NCBI GenBank assembly: GCA_943788895.1
Contig: CALSRZ010000001.1
Coordinates: 248,001-312,000 of the forward strand
DNA length: 64,000 nucleotides
Direction: 5' to 3'
DNA from: an uncultured Pseudomonadales bacterium
GTDB taxonomy: Bacteria > Pseudomonadota > Gammaproteobacteria > Pseudomonadales > Porticoccaceae
Part shown: one piece after another, positions 45,057 through 56,501 of the stretch
How positions within the stretch are numbered: the stretch's first letter is position 1
Layout: every line of letters begins with the position of its first letter
Made by a program: the position numbers and the translations under genes
Notes under the pieces: model-generated
The model's database searches: none
Told to the model about the DNA's origin: nothing
The model's input: the letters and a program-made list of their open reading frames with translations, nothing else

Positions 45057-45508
45057 CTATCTGTCGCGGCATTTGGATTGCAGGTATTCGCGCATTTTAG
45101 AAATTTCTGCGAGTTTTTCCTTATTTGGCAGATAGCGGTATTCACCGGTTTGTTCGTCCAGCTGGCGTACTCGTCCGGCGTTTTCCATAGCGATTAATTT
45201 TCTACTGGCTTTCAAGCAGTTGCTGCGTTGCACTGCCAGCTGTTGCTCGGTTGGCTGGGGGCTTTCCAATAGCGGTGATTGTTCGTTGCTGCCAGTTGCG
45301 GCTACTGCTGACAGAATGGCAGTTTTTTTAGCGGCTGGATTTAGCTGTCTTTACCTTGATCAGAGTTGCTGGAATATCCCCAGGCCTGGTTTCGCTGTAA
45401 TGAGTGACCCCATTGTTGTCGGTCCACTTAAAGTATTTTTCAGCGCTCAACTGCCATCGAAGTGCCAGTTAAGACCAATAAGCAGCTGATTAAAAAAGCC
45501 GTTTTCAT
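45057..45508 (-). pseudogene. DUF4124-type exported protein, broken by two frameshifts
   Basis: The ORF track shows only the last 70 codons. Reading back, an ATG at 45508 with GGGAGAG upstream opens a signal peptide (KTAFLISCLLVL), then the DUF4124 hallmark KYFKWTDNNGVTHYSETRPGD in the next frame, then the tail (LAVQRSNCLKASRKL ... LPNKEKLAEISK) in a third. Extra bases near 45443-45446 and 45331-45334 explain both breaks. Conserved sequence in every segment suggests errors more than decay. Function of the family is unknown; it is periplasmic. Converges on panD. Confidence 0.7.
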
Positions 45509-45876
45509 TCTCTCTCCCTGTTTAAAATTCCTTCCTTAAACTCTTCCCTTAAGAATCGCCTGCTGACTTAAGTATAGATTTCAGAATTGACCTCAAGGTG
45601 GAATTTTTACGGCGCGCTTTGAAAAAGGACGAAAAAGTGTTAAATTGCGCCATGTTCTGTGCGTATTGCTGCAGAAATTTGGACAAAGTACCAGGTTGGC
45701 GTTACCCATGCCGCTGGTCATCAAGAGCGAAGGCACCAGTATCCAATGTGCCAGCTACAGTCAAAAAGCACTTACCCGTGTGACTGGAACTTGCCGCAAT
45801 CGCGGCGTCACTTCTGATGTAACAGCCAATTGCCACTGCGAAACGTCCCAAATATCATTATTTGTGAGGACTTATT
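45509..45876. other. Intergenic leader region before ilvI
   Basis: About 370 bp between the divergent DUF4124 gene and ilvI. A small GCCGC/GCGGC hairpin lies at 45793-45806. The ORF track entries here look like chance frames. I see no leader peptide rich in Leu/Ile/Val codons and no clear terminator, so attenuation is not supported. Confidence 0.4.
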
Positions 45877-47614
45877 GTGGAACTCTTATCCGGCGGTGAA
45901 ATTTTAATCCGCGCGCTAAAAGATGCAGGTATCAAGAATGTCTGGGGTTACCCGGGCGGCGCTGCATTACATATCTACGACGCCCTGTATCGACAGGAAG
46001 ACGTACATCATATTCTAGTTCGCCATGAGCAGGCTGCGGTTCACGCTGCTGATGGCTACTCTCGCTCTACCGGTGAAGTGGGTACTGCCCTGGTGACCTC
46101 TGGTCCAGGTGCAACCAATGCGATTACCGGTATTGCCACTGCCTATATGGATTCGATTCCTATGGTGGTTATCTCTGGACAGGTTCCACTGACCAAGATT
46201 GGTCAGGATGCCTTCCAGGAAACCGATATGGTCGGTGTTTCACGGCCTATTGTTAAGCACAGCTTTCTGGTCACTCGCGCTGAAGATATCGCCGAGACCA
46301 TTGCCAAGGCCTACTATATTGCCGCTACTGGTCGCCCCGGCCCGGTTGTTGTCGACATCCCCAAGGATGTTACCGACCCCAGCCACAAGGTGCCTTACAG
46401 CTATCCACGAGCAGGTTAAGATGCGCTCTTATCAGCCGACTGACAAAGGTCACCGTGGGCAGATTAAGCGTGCGGTTAAAACCTTGATTGAAGCCAAACG
46501 TCCGGTTATCTATGCCGGTGGTGGTGTGGTTCTTGATAATGCCTCTGAGCAGCTGACTGCTCTGGCGCAGAAACTCAATTTCCCGGTGACCAATACATTG
46601 ATGGGTCTGGGTGGCTACCCGGGCACCGACCGTCAGTATTTGGGTATGCTCGGTATGCACGGTACTTTTGAAGCCAATACCGCCATGCACCATGCGGATG
46701 TTATTTTTGCTATTGGCGCGCGCTTTGATGATCGGGTAACTAACGATCTGGATAAGTTCTGCCCCCATGCAACGATTATTCATGTGGATGTTGACCCCAC
46801 CTCGATATCGAAAAATATCGATGCGCATATTCCGATTGTTGGAACCTGTACTGCTGTTCTCGATGAGATGAATAGTCTCAGTGAGCAGATGGCTATTGAG
46901 CCAGATGCAGAGGCGATTGCGGAATGGTGGACGCAGCTCGATCAGTGGCGTGCTGACAAAGGTATTTATACCGCGTCGCGCTATGAGGAGAGCTCCGGCA
47001 ACTGTATCAAGCCCCAGGATGTGATCAAGATGCTCTACAAGATCACCAACGGTGAGGCGATTATTACCACCGATGTTGGTCAGCACCAGATGTTTGCTGC
47101 GCAGTACTATCTGTTTGATAAGCCGCGCACCTGGATCAATTCCGGTGGTCTCGGCACTATGGGCTTTGGCCTGCCTGCAGCCATGGGTTGCCAGTTGGCG
47201 TTCCCGGACAAGGCGGTTGCCTGTGTTACCGGTGAAGGCAGTATCCAGATGAATATTCAGGAGCTGTCCACCTGCAGCCAGCACAATCTGCCGGTAAAAA
47301 TTATCAATCTCAATAATGCTGCTCTGGGCATGGTTCGCCAGTGGCAGGATATGAATTACAGCAGCCGCTACTCCGAGAGCGTCTACGAGGATTCACTGCC
47401 GGACTTTGTAAAGCTGGCCGAGGCCTATGGCCATGTGGGCATGAAAATTACCCATATTGATGAACTCGAAGAGAAGATGCGTGAGTGCTTTGCGATGAAA
47501 GATCGCGTGGTATTTATGGATATTGATGTCGATCGCTCTGAGCATGTATACCCCATGCAAATGCCTGGTGGTTCCATGCGTGATCTGTGGTTAAACAAGA
47601 CGGAGAGAACCTAA
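45877..47614 (+). CDS. ilvI: Acetolactate synthase large subunit (one-base frameshift)
   Basis: ThDP enzyme that starts valine, leucine and isoleucine synthesis. The N-terminal half has the ThDP glutamate in [15 protein letters not shown] and [12 protein letters not shown]. The C-terminal half, in the next frame, has [15 protein letters not shown], the GEGSIQMN ThDP motif and [14 protein letters not shown]. One extra C near 46408 (TATCCACGAG for TATCCAGAG) breaks the frame; removing it gives a natural [12 protein letters not shown] join. The start is GTG with GAGG upstream. The stop overlaps ilvH by one base. Confidence 0.95.
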
Positions 47615-48108
47615 TGAAACGGATAATCTCTATTCTTTTAGAAAATGAGTCAGGTGCTCTGTCGAGAGTTGTCGGTCTATTTGCCCAGCGCGGGTATAAT
47701 ATCGACACTTTGACGGTTGCCCCCACTGATGATGACACCCTGTCGCGTTTAACACTGACAACGCAGGGCGATGATCATATGGCTGAGCAGATCGTCAAAC
47801 AGCTGCATAAGCTGATTGATACGATTAAGGTAGTTGATTTGACCGTCGGTTCGTATATTGAACGCGAGCTGATGCTGGTTAAAATCAAAGCCACAGAAAA
47901 TGATATTCGCGCAGAGTTAAAAAGCTGTGTGGAAATCTTTCGGGGGCACATTGTTGATGTGACTCCACAGACCTATACCGTGCAACTTGCTGGCGACAGC
48001 GAGAAGCTGGATGCCTTTATCGAGGCAGTTCGGGATATGGGTATTATGGAAGTGGTGAGAAGCGGTGTTTCAGGCATCTCCCGCGGCGACAAATTTTTAC
48101 GTGTTTAA
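47614..48108 (+). CDS. ilvH: Acetolactate synthase small regulatory subunit
   Basis: Binds valine through an N-terminal ACT domain ([30 protein letters not shown]) and stimulates the large subunit. The C-terminal half (RGHIVDVTPQTYTVQLAG) is complete. The ATG at 47614 overlaps the ilvI stop (taATG), with GGAGAG as ribosome-binding site. The longer start in the track is not needed. Confidence 0.96.
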   Translation: MKRIISILLENESGALSRVVGLFAQRGYNIDTLTVAPTDDDTLSRLTLTTQGDDHMAEQIVKQLHKLIDTIKVVDLTVGSYIERELMLVKIKATENDIRAELKSCVEIFRGHIVDVTPQTYTVQLAGDSEKLDAFIEAVRDMGIMEVVRSGVSGISRGDKFLRV

Positions 48109-48150
48109 ATTTTTTTAATTACTAGCTCTTTAATACAGTTTAAATATTAG

Positions 48151-49176
<1,026 letters not shown>

Positions 49177-49200
49177 GTTGTATTTATTGAAGTTTATCTA

Positions 49201-49229
49201 AAACGGCTCGCTTTTCAGTGAGCCGTTTT
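49201..49229 (+). terminator. ilvC terminator
   Basis: AAACGGCTCGC pairs with GTGAGCCGTTT (one G-T wobble) around a short loop, flanked by A and T runs, 25 bp after the ilvC stop. Confidence 0.88.
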
Positions 49230-49288
49230 AGTATTGATCGCGTAGAAAATTTGTACAGAAAAACAATTCCAATGAGCAGCAGATAATC

Positions 49289-50031
49289 ATGGAAAACAGC
49301 ATGACCAGAGTGATTGACCTGGATGGCGGATTAACTTTCGCGATGTCGGCGGCTATACAAACATCAGGGGCGAACGGTTAAGTGGCGCAAGATAATGCGC
49401 TGCGGTCATCTCGCGTCTACTGAGTGAGAATGATCTGGATACTCTCGAGCAGATTGGTATTACCAGAGTGCATGATTTTCGCCGCAGTGAAGAGCAGCAA
49501 CAGTCACCGAGCTGTGCGGTTCGCGCCGAGTTTATCGATGACTATCAAATTTCTGATTGGTGATATCTCGCGCTTCTGGGAATTTCTGTTTGAGGGTGAG
49601 CTGACCGCAGAGTCCTCCCATCAGCTGGTGGTCAATTCTTACGGCTCCTGCATTGAGGCTGTGATTCCCGCGTTCAGTCGCTTTATGCGCCATATTGTCG
49701 ACAATGCTGACAACGCTTCGGTGTTTCACTGCTCTGCAGGTAAGGACCGCACTGGTATGGCGGCGGCTTAATACTGTCGGCACTGGATGTGCCCCGCGAG
49801 ACTATTATTGAAGACTATATGCTGACCCTTGAGCACTATGATTCGGATAAGTTGATTGCTATTGTCGAGGGACATCTGCGCAAAGCCAATGTCGAGAGTT
49901 GGGATCGCGACTGGTTAATGCCTTACTGCTCTGTTCATCAGGACAATATAGTTGCCTTTCTCGATGCTATTGAAGCCAGTTACGGCGATGTTAAAAACTA
50001 CCTGATATCGGCACTGGGCTTCTCAGGCTGA
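49289..50031 (+). pseudogene. Tyrosine/serine phosphatase (Y_phosphatase3 type), split by several frameshifts
   Basis: Reading three frames in turn gives one continuous protein: LDGGLNFRDVGGY, RCGHLARLLSENDLDTLEQIGI, DFRRSEEQ, then the catalytic loop HCSAGKDRTGMAAA and a helical C-terminus. The HC-x-x-GKDRTG loop marks a protein-tyrosine or phosphoinositide-type phosphatase. At least five indels (about 49334, 49381, 49409, 49558 and 49769), mostly lost bases in short runs, break it. Residues stay conserved throughout, so sequence error is more likely than true decay. ORF-track pieces at 49424 and 49789 are parts of it. Confidence 0.75.
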
Positions 50032-50115
50032 CCTGGATAAAATGCATACTGCTATTTGGAAGGCTAAATGGCCTATAATGGGCCCTAATGACATGGTTAA
50101 GCAAAAGGTAGCAGC

Positions 50116-50897
50116 ATGATTGATAAAGGTAGAGCAGACAGACAAGGTGGTAGACCTCAAGCCGGCAGCGGCAGAGGATGCGCCCACTCGCCGCAAAGGT
50201 ATCTACTCTGTTGCCCAATATACTTACCACCGGCGCACTGTTTGGCGGCTTTTACGCTGTGCTATCAGGTTTTACCGGCAATTTTGAATTTGCTGCCATG
50301 GCCATTTTTGCTGCGATGATCTTTGATGGACTGGATGGCCGCGTGGCACGCATGACCAACACCCAGAGTGACTTTGGTGTGCAGTACGACAGTCTCTCCG
50401 ATATGGTCTCCTTTGGTGTTGCGCCGGCGGTGGTTGCCTATGGTTGGGGCGTCTAGTGATCTCGGCAAGCTGGGTTTGGCCGCAGCCTTTGTCTATGCAT
50501 CCTGTGCCGCGCTGCGTCTGGCGCGCTTTAATGTTCAGGCCGAAGTGGCCGACAAGAAAACCTTTACCGGTCTGCCAAGTCCGGCGGCGGCGGCTCTGGT
50601 GGCCGGGTTTATCTGGTCTACCTATGATGTGGAGCCCTCTCTGGGCTTGTCGGTGTTCGGCGCATTCTCACTGCGGCTGCTGGTCTGTTGATGGTCTCCA
50701 ACTTTAAATACCCGAGTTTTAAAGAAGTTGATCTGCGTGGCAAAGTCCCGTTTATCGTGATTCTGTCGATAGTGATGGGCTTTGTGGTAATTACCATTGA
50801 TCCGCCGCGTATTCTTTTTGCCTGGCTTGTCCTTTAGTTTCTCCGCGCCGCTGATCTGGGCTGGAAAAGGCTGACTGGCACAGTAAAGGCGAGCTGA
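50116..50897 (+). pseudogene. pssA: CDP-diacylglycerol-serine O-phosphatidyltransferase, several frameshifts
   Basis: Makes phosphatidylserine, the precursor of phosphatidylethanolamine. The stitched reading runs from an acidic N-terminus through RRKGIYLLPNILTTGALFGGFYAVLSG, the catalytic DG-x2-AR-x8-G-x3-D-x3-D motif (DGRVAR to DSLSD), LGKLGLAAAFVYA, ALRLARFN and KYPSFKEVDLRGKVPF. Indels fall near 50131, 50208, 50450, 50672 and 50835. The order ilvC-pssA is as in Pseudomonas. The enzyme is normally essential, so the breaks are probably sequence errors in a weak stretch of assembly. Confidence 0.82.
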
Positions 50898-51192
50898 ATT
50901 TCTGCTTGGAAAAGCAGCTAAAAACTGTTTGAATACTAGTCTATGAATAAGTCCACTCTATCAAGCTGTGCGAATATCGGCACGGCTTCCTCTGCCGCTT
51001 GTTTCTGCATCTGGACTGCTACTTCTCCTGCCCTGAGGGGCATCTATCGTTATACCTCATCAAAATTCCGTTAATATTGCCATGCTGGCAATAAAATTCT
51101 AGCCCCACCGTGGGTGAATCCGTTTTACAATGTGGCTGTTAATCTAAGCGCTTCAATATAGGATTCGGCTCCAATTAGGAATAGAAGAGACC

Positions 51193-52747
51193 ATGAATAC
51201 CCAGTCTAAAGAAAAGTTAGTTATTTTTGATACTACCTTGCGTGACGGTGAGCAGAGTCCCGGCGCATCGATGACCAAAGATGAAAAAGTGCGTATCGCC
51301 AAAGCGCTGGAAAAATTGCGCGTCGATGTTATTGAAGCGGGCTTTGCGATCTCCAGTCAGGGTGATTTTGAAGCTATTCAGGCGATCGCCAACACAGTGA
51401 CTGACAGCCGTATCTGCAGCCTGTCGCGAGCGGTAAGAGGTGATATTGAACGCGCTGCAGAGGCTCTCAAGGGTGCCAATGCCGGACGTATTCACACCTT
51501 TATTGCCACATCGCCAATTCATATGAAGCACAAGCTGCAGATGGAGCCGGATCAGGTTCTCGAGCAGGCCGTTGGTGCGGTCAAGATCGCCCGCAGCCTG
51601 ATTGATGATGTTGAGTTCTCTCTGGAAGATGCCAGCCGCACCGAGTTTGATTTTATGTGCCGAATCACCGAAGCGGTGATCAATGCCGGTGCACGCACGA
51701 TCAATCTACCGGATACCGTCGGCTATTCCGACCCCGGTGAATATGGCGCAATGATTAAGCGCCTGTTAAATACAGTGCCAAATGCCGACAAGGCAATTTT
51801 TTCGGTGCACTGCCACAATGATTTGGGTCTGGCAGTCGCCAATAGTTTGGCCGCTGTGCAGAACGGTGCGCGACAGGTTGAATGTACGATTAATGGTCTG
51901 GGTGAGCGTGCCGGTAACGCCTCCCTCGAAGAGCTGGTTATGGCCGTGCGCACGCGCAAGGATGTATTTCCGGTTGAAACCCGTATTGAGACCCAGCATA
52001 TAGTGCCGACCTCAAGACTGGTTTCCGGTATTACCGGATTTCCGGTGCAGCCCAACAAAGCGATTGTCGGTGCCAATGCCTTTGCCCATGAGTCAGGTAT
52101 TCACCAGGATGGTATTTTAAAATTCCGTGAAACCTACGAAATTATGAAGGCCGAGGATGTCGGCTGGACGACCAACAAGTTATCTCTGGGCAAGTTATCC
52201 GGTCGCGCGGCACTCTCGTCACGTCTTGAAGAGTTGGGTATCAAGTTTGACAGCAAAGAAGAGTTTAATGATGTGTTTGTGCGCTTTAAGGCGCTGGCAG
52301 ATAAGAAGCGTGAGATCTTTGACGAAGATCTTGCAGGCGCTGGTTTCTGAAGCGCAGATGGGCACTGAAGCCGATGCTTTGACTCTGGTTGATCTCGAAG
52401 TGCTGTCCAAGTCCGGACAGGCGCCGCAGGCAAAGATTGTTATCGCCTATCAGGGTAAAGAGCATAGAGCTGAAGCCTCGGGTGACGGTGCTGTCGATGC
52501 GATCTTTAATGCCATTGAAAGCCTGGTTAGCAGTGGTACCAATTTGCAGCTCTACTCGGTGAATGCAGTGACCGAAGGAACAGACTCCCAGGGTGGTGTG
52601 ACTGTGCGTCTCGAGAAAGAGAGTCGTATTATTAACGGTCAGGGCGCAGATACAGATATTCTGGTGGCCAGTGCCAAGGCCTACCTCAATGCCCTGACAT
52701 TGATGCGCAATCCAGGGCGCCTGCACCCACAGTTGGGCGGTGTTTGA
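51193..52747 (+). CDS. leuA: 2-isopropylmalate synthase (one-base frameshift)
   Basis: First committed step of leucine synthesis. The TIM-barrel domain has [30 protein letters not shown] and the GNASLEEL stretch. After one extra base at about 52333 (CTTGCAG for CTTCAG) the frame continues through the regulatory leucine-binding domain ([13 protein letters not shown] ... [10 protein letters not shown]). The joined length of about 517 residues is normal for the long LeuA type. The ~300 bp upstream shows no leucine leader peptide. The stop overlaps the next ATG (tgATG). Confidence 0.95.
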
Positions 52748-53503
52748 TGGATAACCAGCTGCAGTATCAATATTTACAGACTCTCGGCATCTCTCAATAT
52801 GTGCCGAAAGATACTGTTTATGATGATGTTGCAGCTCAATCAAGTGGCAATACAGTTGCAAAAACAGATCGGCAAATGCCGCCAGTTGAGGCATTTGAAA
52901 CTGTCGCAAAAACCCCTAAAAAGTCCGTAGATATTGCTGCTCTGGTTAATCTCGGTCTGGATGATAAAAAGTCGGCCAGCCCGGCAAAGGCTGCAGCTGT
53001 ACAAGTGCCGCCGGTCGTTGAAGATGCCCAGCCGGCGACCTCTATAGACCTTAGTTTCTCATTCTGGCAAGCCACTGAAGAGTTGCTGGTCTGCACAGCT
53101 GTTGAAGGAGCACTCGCCGATACCGATGAGATGCAGCTGTTGACCAATATATTAAATGCTATCGGCTGCGGGATTAATCGCCTGCCGCAGATGGAGCTGA
53201 TTGAGTGGCCACCCTATCCCAATGCCCCCGGGGATGAGGACGAGGTGCGAGAATTTCTCACCACTCTGCTGGATGCGCGTCTTGGCTAGCAAGCCGGTTA
53301 AATCTATTTTATTGTTGGGCGAGAGTGCGGCTAACTGGTTGCTTAATCCCAATTCAGATAAGCAATCTGATCGGGTGGCTCTCTCTGAGCAGACTACTGC
53401 GCTATTGCTGCCCTCGCTGAGCAGTATGATTGAGAATCCCCAGCAAAAAGCCCATGCCTGGAAGACATTGCAATATTTATTGCCAGTCTCTTCTCAGCCC
53501 TAA
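52747..53503 (+). CDS. HolD-like protein (DNA polymerase III psi subunit type), frameshifted
   Basis: The N-terminus (QLQYQYLQTLGISQYVPKD) matches the HolD pattern, and the gene lies immediately before rimI, where holD sits in gammaproteobacteria. A long Ala/Lys/Pro-rich linker (residues 30-105) separates it from a C-terminal domain (LLLGESAANWLLNPNS ... HAWKTLQYLLP). One extra base near 53278 moves the end to the frame read in the track as 53201-53503. At about 251 residues it is much longer than the E. coli protein (137). Psi links the clamp loader to SSB; assignment is moderate. Confidence 0.62.
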
Positions 53504-53506
53504 TCA

Positions 53507-53995
53507 GTGCGCGCGGTGGCTGCTATAACAGAATCAAATCAAAAACCTTTTATTCGCAAGATGTCCGCAGAGGATCTGCTGCCGATTGTCGCTATTGAGC
53601 GACAGGCGACACCATCTCCCTGGTCTGCAGTGCAATTTGAGCAGAGCCTGGAGCAGCACCGCTGTCTGGTTATGGCTGCAGATAATGACACCAATTTAAT
53701 TCTCGGTTACGCCATAGTCTCGACACTACTGGATCAGGCTGAGGTGCTAAATATCTGTATTAACCCGGAATATCAGGGCAGGGGATATGGCTCGCGATTG
53801 CTGACCGATCTTTTAAAACAGCTGCCGGATAGCATAGAGGTTGTTTATCTCGAAGTGCGAGTGTCCAACTTCCGCGCCATACATCTGTATCACAACCTTG
53901 GTTTTATCGAGGTTGGCCAGAGGCGCGATTACTATCCCACAGAGTTTGGTCGCGAAGATGCGATTTTGATGAATTTGCAACGCTCGACAGACTAA
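53507..53995 (+). CDS. rimI: Ribosomal protein S18-alanine N-acetyltransferase
   Basis: A GNAT acetyltransferase with the acetyl-CoA loop NPEYQGRGYGSRLL, the strand VVYLEVRVSNFRAIHLYHNLGF and RRDYYPTEFGREDAILM, all typical of RimI. It acetylates the N-terminal Ala of S18. The start is GTG at 53507, directly after the holD-like stop; an internal ATG (MSAEDLL) is an alternative. Synteny holD-rimI supports the name. Confidence 0.92.
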   Translation: MRAVAAITESNQKPFIRKMSAEDLLPIVAIERQATPSPWSAVQFEQSLEQHRCLVMAADNDTNLILGYAIVSTLLDQAEVLNICINPEYQGRGYGSRLLTDLLKQLPDSIEVVYLEVRVSNFRAIHLYHNLGFIEVGQRRDYYPTEFGREDAILMNLQRSTD

Positions 53996-54111
53996 ATAAT
54001 GGCCCTGTAAAAGACCTCCGGAGCTGCGCTTAATTTGCTAGGCTTTTAGGTATTGATTGAAACTGTGTTTTAATTCGGCAATGAATAAAGTAATTGAAAA
54101 GAGGCAAGACT

Positions 54112-54564
54112 ATGGATATTGAGCTGTTGTATTGGCACTGGTTAGTGTTTGGCATGTTATTGGTGGCGGGGGAGATATTTATTCCCAGCTTCACGATTCT
54201 CTGGTTTGGCCTGGGTGCAATAGTTGTCGGCCTTTTAATGATGGTGCTAGAGCTTAATTTCCCAGCACAGATATTAATTTGGACTGTCTCCTCTGTGGCT
54301 TGCACTGTCTTATGGTTTAAATACTTTAAGCCGAGAATGATCGACAGAACCAACGCTGGTATCAGTCGCGATGCGGCGATTGGCGAAGCAGGTCAGGTTA
54401 TTAAAGTACCCACCGAGCACAGCCGCGGTCAGATGCGTTTTACCACACCAGTGCTGGGTAATGATGAGTGGGATTTTATCTGTGATAGCGACGTTGCTCT
54501 TGGCGATCGCGTGCATATCAAGGAAATTTCGGGTAATACATTAATCGTTGTTAAATTGAGCTAA
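54112..54564 (+). CDS. NfeD-like membrane protein
   Basis: Three TM helices (about residues 6-70) with the PSFTILWFGLGA stretch are followed by a C-terminal OB-fold (about 85-150: AIGEAGQVIKVPTEHSRGQMRF ... ALGDRVHIKEISGNTLIV), the short NfeD1b plan. These proteins are nearly always encoded next to a stomatin/paraslipin gene, as here. The ATG at 54112 has GAGG 7 bp upstream; the TTG at 54094 is not needed. Confidence 0.92.
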   Translation: MDIELLYWHWLVFGMLLVAGEIFIPSFTILWFGLGAIVVGLLMMVLELNFPAQILIWTVSSVACTVLWFKYFKPRMIDRTNAGISRDAAIGEAGQVIKVPTEHSRGQMRFTTPVLGNDEWDFICDSDVALGDRVHIKEISGNTLIVVKLS

Positions 54565-54632
54565 CGCTATTTAGGTTTTTAATTAGTGAGCATTTTAATA
54601 GCAGAAAATAATATTTTTAGGGAGAAGAGATA

Positions 54633-55484
54633 ATGGAAGGTTCTATTGTAGTAATTGTTTTTTTATTGCTGGTTTTAATCACCCTGTTAAAGGGTATTAG
54701 ACTGGTACCCCAGGGTTCCAAGTGGGTTGTTCAGCGACTGGGGAAGTACCATATATCCCTAAAGCCCGGACTGAATATTATTGTTCCCTATATCGACAGT
54801 GTCTCCTATAAGGTCACGACCAAAGATATTGTTTTGGATATTCCCTCCCAGGAAGTGATTACTCTGGATAACGTGGTAATTGTTGCCAATGCTGTGGCCT
54901 ATATCAATATTGTTGCGCCCGAGAAAGCGGTTTATGGCGTAGAAGATTATGAGCTGGCTATTCGCACATTGGTACAGACATCACTGCGTTCGATTGTCGG
55001 TGAGATGAAACTCGATGATGCGCTTTCCTCCAGAGACCAGATCAAGGCCAAGCTTAAAGCCTCAATCTCCGATGATATCGCCGACTGGGGTATTACCCTT
55101 AAGACGGTAGAGATTCAGGATATTAACCCCTCTGGCACCATGCAGCAGGCGATGGAAGAGCAGGCCGCCGCAGAGCGTCAGCGCCGCGCCACGGTAACCC
55201 GTGCAGATGGTGACAAGACCGCCGCTATTCTTACTGCAGACGGCCGTCTCGAAGCCTCGCGTCGCGATGCTGAAGCTCAGGTAGTTCTGGCTGAAGCAAC
55301 CAAAGCCGCACTGACCAAGGTCAATGAAGCGATTCAGGATAAAGAGCTGCCGGCGATGTATCTGCTGGGTGAAAAGTATGTCGAGGCGCTGTCTGAAATG
55401 GGTAACTCGAGTAATGCCAAATTAGTGGTGCTGCCTGCGGATATACCTGCAGCGGTGCGTGGGATTATGAATAACACTAAATAA
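54633..55484 (+). CDS. qmcA: SPFH/stomatin-family membrane protein (QmcA/paraslipin)
   Basis: One N-terminal TM helix (about 4-22) is followed by an SPFH domain (VPQGSKWVVQRLGKYHISLKPGLNIIVPYIDSV) and a coiled coil rich in Ala/Glu (AMEEQAAAERQRRATVTRADGDK). It forms membrane scaffolds. Pairing with nfeD 69 bp upstream is the standard arrangement, and the NfeD OB domain is thought to bind its partner. Length 283 is usual. A weak terminator follows. Confidence 0.92.
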   Translation: MEGSIVVIVFLLLVLITLLKGIRLVPQGSKWVVQRLGKYHISLKPGLNIIVPYIDSVSYKVTTKDIVLDIPSQEVITLDNVVIVANAVAYINIVAPEKAVYGVEDYELAIRTLVQTSLRSIVGEMKLDDALSSRDQIKAKLKASISDDIADWGITLKTVEIQDINPSGTMQQAMEEQAAAERQRRATVTRADGDKTAAILTADGRLEASRRDAEAQVVLAEATKAALTKVNEAIQDKELPAMYLLGEKYVEALSEMGNSSNAKLVVLPADIPAAVRGIMNNTK

Positions 55485-55493
55485 GCTCTAGAA

Positions 55494-55524
55494 AAGCGTC
55501 AACCGAATGACTTGGTTGGCGTTT
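55494..55524 (+). terminator. Weak terminator after qmcA
   Basis: AAGCGTCAACC pairs with GGTTGGCGTTT (two G-T wobbles) around a 9-nt loop; the T run is short. Confidence 0.5.
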
Positions 55525-55559
55525 GCTTATAGCAACTTCACTGGTCAAGGAAAATACCC

Positions 55560-55952
55560 ATGTCTAAACTCCTCTCTTCGTTATTAATGCTCGTCTCAAT
55601 AGTCCTGTTCTCCAGTGGCTGTGCCAATGGTTATGGCGGTTACGGTGCGCCCAAGGAAATTATTATTGATACTCAGGGTGTCAATATGAATGCCTATTAC
55701 CAGGATTTGGCAGACTGTGAAAACTATGCGCGACAGATAGATGTGGCGAGTGAAACCAGAGAAGGGGTTGTCGAGGGTGCGGTTGTCGGCGCGGTTATCG
55801 GTGCGGTTGTAGGCAACCATGAAACCGCTGAGCGCAGCGCCGGTGCTGGTGCAGTGCTCGGGGGTGTAAAAGGTAATAAGCGTGCTCGTCATGAGCAGGA
55901 GCGTATTGTTCGACGCTGTTTGAGAGGGCGTGGGTACAGCGTATTAAATTAG
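55560..55952 (+). CDS. Glycine-zipper lipoprotein
   Basis: Lipobox SSGCAN after a 20-residue signal peptide. The mature part has a short conserved-looking helix with a cysteine (YQDLADCENYARQI), a glycine-zipper stretch (EGAVVGAVIGAVVGN) and a basic tail with a second cysteine (RIVRRCLRGRGY). This matches small outer-membrane 'glycine zipper family' lipoproteins of marine gammaproteobacteria. The two cysteines may form a disulfide. Function unknown. Confidence 0.85.
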   Translation: MSKLLSSLLMLVSIVLFSSGCANGYGGYGAPKEIIIDTQGVNMNAYYQDLADCENYARQIDVASETREGVVEGAVVGAVIGAVVGNHETAERSAGAGAVLGGVKGNKRARHEQERIVRRCLRGRGYSVLN

Positions 55953-55982
55953 CCACTCTCTATTACTGGCTATAAAGCACCG

Positions 55983-56501
55983 TCAACTTTTAACCGGGCG
56001 CTTCTGCAACTTCCTCTGTAGCGTCCTACGATGCATTCCCAAACTTCTCGCGGTGGCTGAAATATTGCCATCGTTTTCGTTTAGGACGCGCTGAATATGC
56101 TCCCATTCCAGTCTATTTACCGACGGCGGTGAATCCTGTACCTCAACCTTGTCACCGGATTCCTCAAAGGCAGCAATAATTTCATCGGCACCAGCTGGCT
56201 TGCAGAGGTAGTTGGAAGCCCCCATTTTTATCGCCTCTACCGCAGTTGAGATACTCGAGTAGCCAGTGAGAATAACCACATCAAGATCCGGCTGTAGTTC
56301 ACGCAATTGCTGCAAGATAGATAGGCCGGACTCGTGTTCAAGTTTTAAATCCAGAACTACCCGATCAACTGGTGTATTAGTGCAATGAGCTAAAGCTTGC
56401 TCACCATTGATAGCAGTGACCGCCTGATTGCCGCGGCGAACCAATACTTTGGCTAAAACCGAGCTAAACACTCCGTCGTCATCAACCAGTAAATAATTCA
56501 T
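55983..56501 (-). CDS. regA: Redox response regulator, RegA/PrrA/RoxR family
   Basis: A receiver domain (about 1-115) with the acidic pair in LLVDDDGVF, the phospho-acceptor in VVLDLKLEHESG and the Lys in YLCKPAG. It is linked to a short Fis-type helix-turn-helix (GNISATARSLGMHRRTLQRKLQKR) that is the RegA hallmark. Regulates respiration and redox-linked genes in proteobacteria. The start overlaps the kinase stop by 4 bp (ATGA). Targets are not visible in this window. Confidence 0.92.
   Translation of the reverse strand: MNYLLVDDDGVFSSVLAKVLVRRGNQAVTAINGEQALAHCTNTPVDRVVLDLKLEHESGLSILQQLRELQPDLDVVILTGYSSISTAVEAIKMGASNYLCKPAGADEIIAAFEESGDKVEVQDSPPSVNRLEWEHIQRVLNENDGNISATARSLGMHRRTLQRKLQKRPVKS

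Noticed and set aside
46370-47284. 304-codon minus-strand ORF
   Set aside because: Antisense shadow of ilvI, whose ThDP motifs are unmistakable.
50943-51074. 43-codon ORF upstream of leuA as leucine leader peptide
   Set aside because: It has an ATG and stop but few Leu codons, no run of them and no following terminator. Probably chance.
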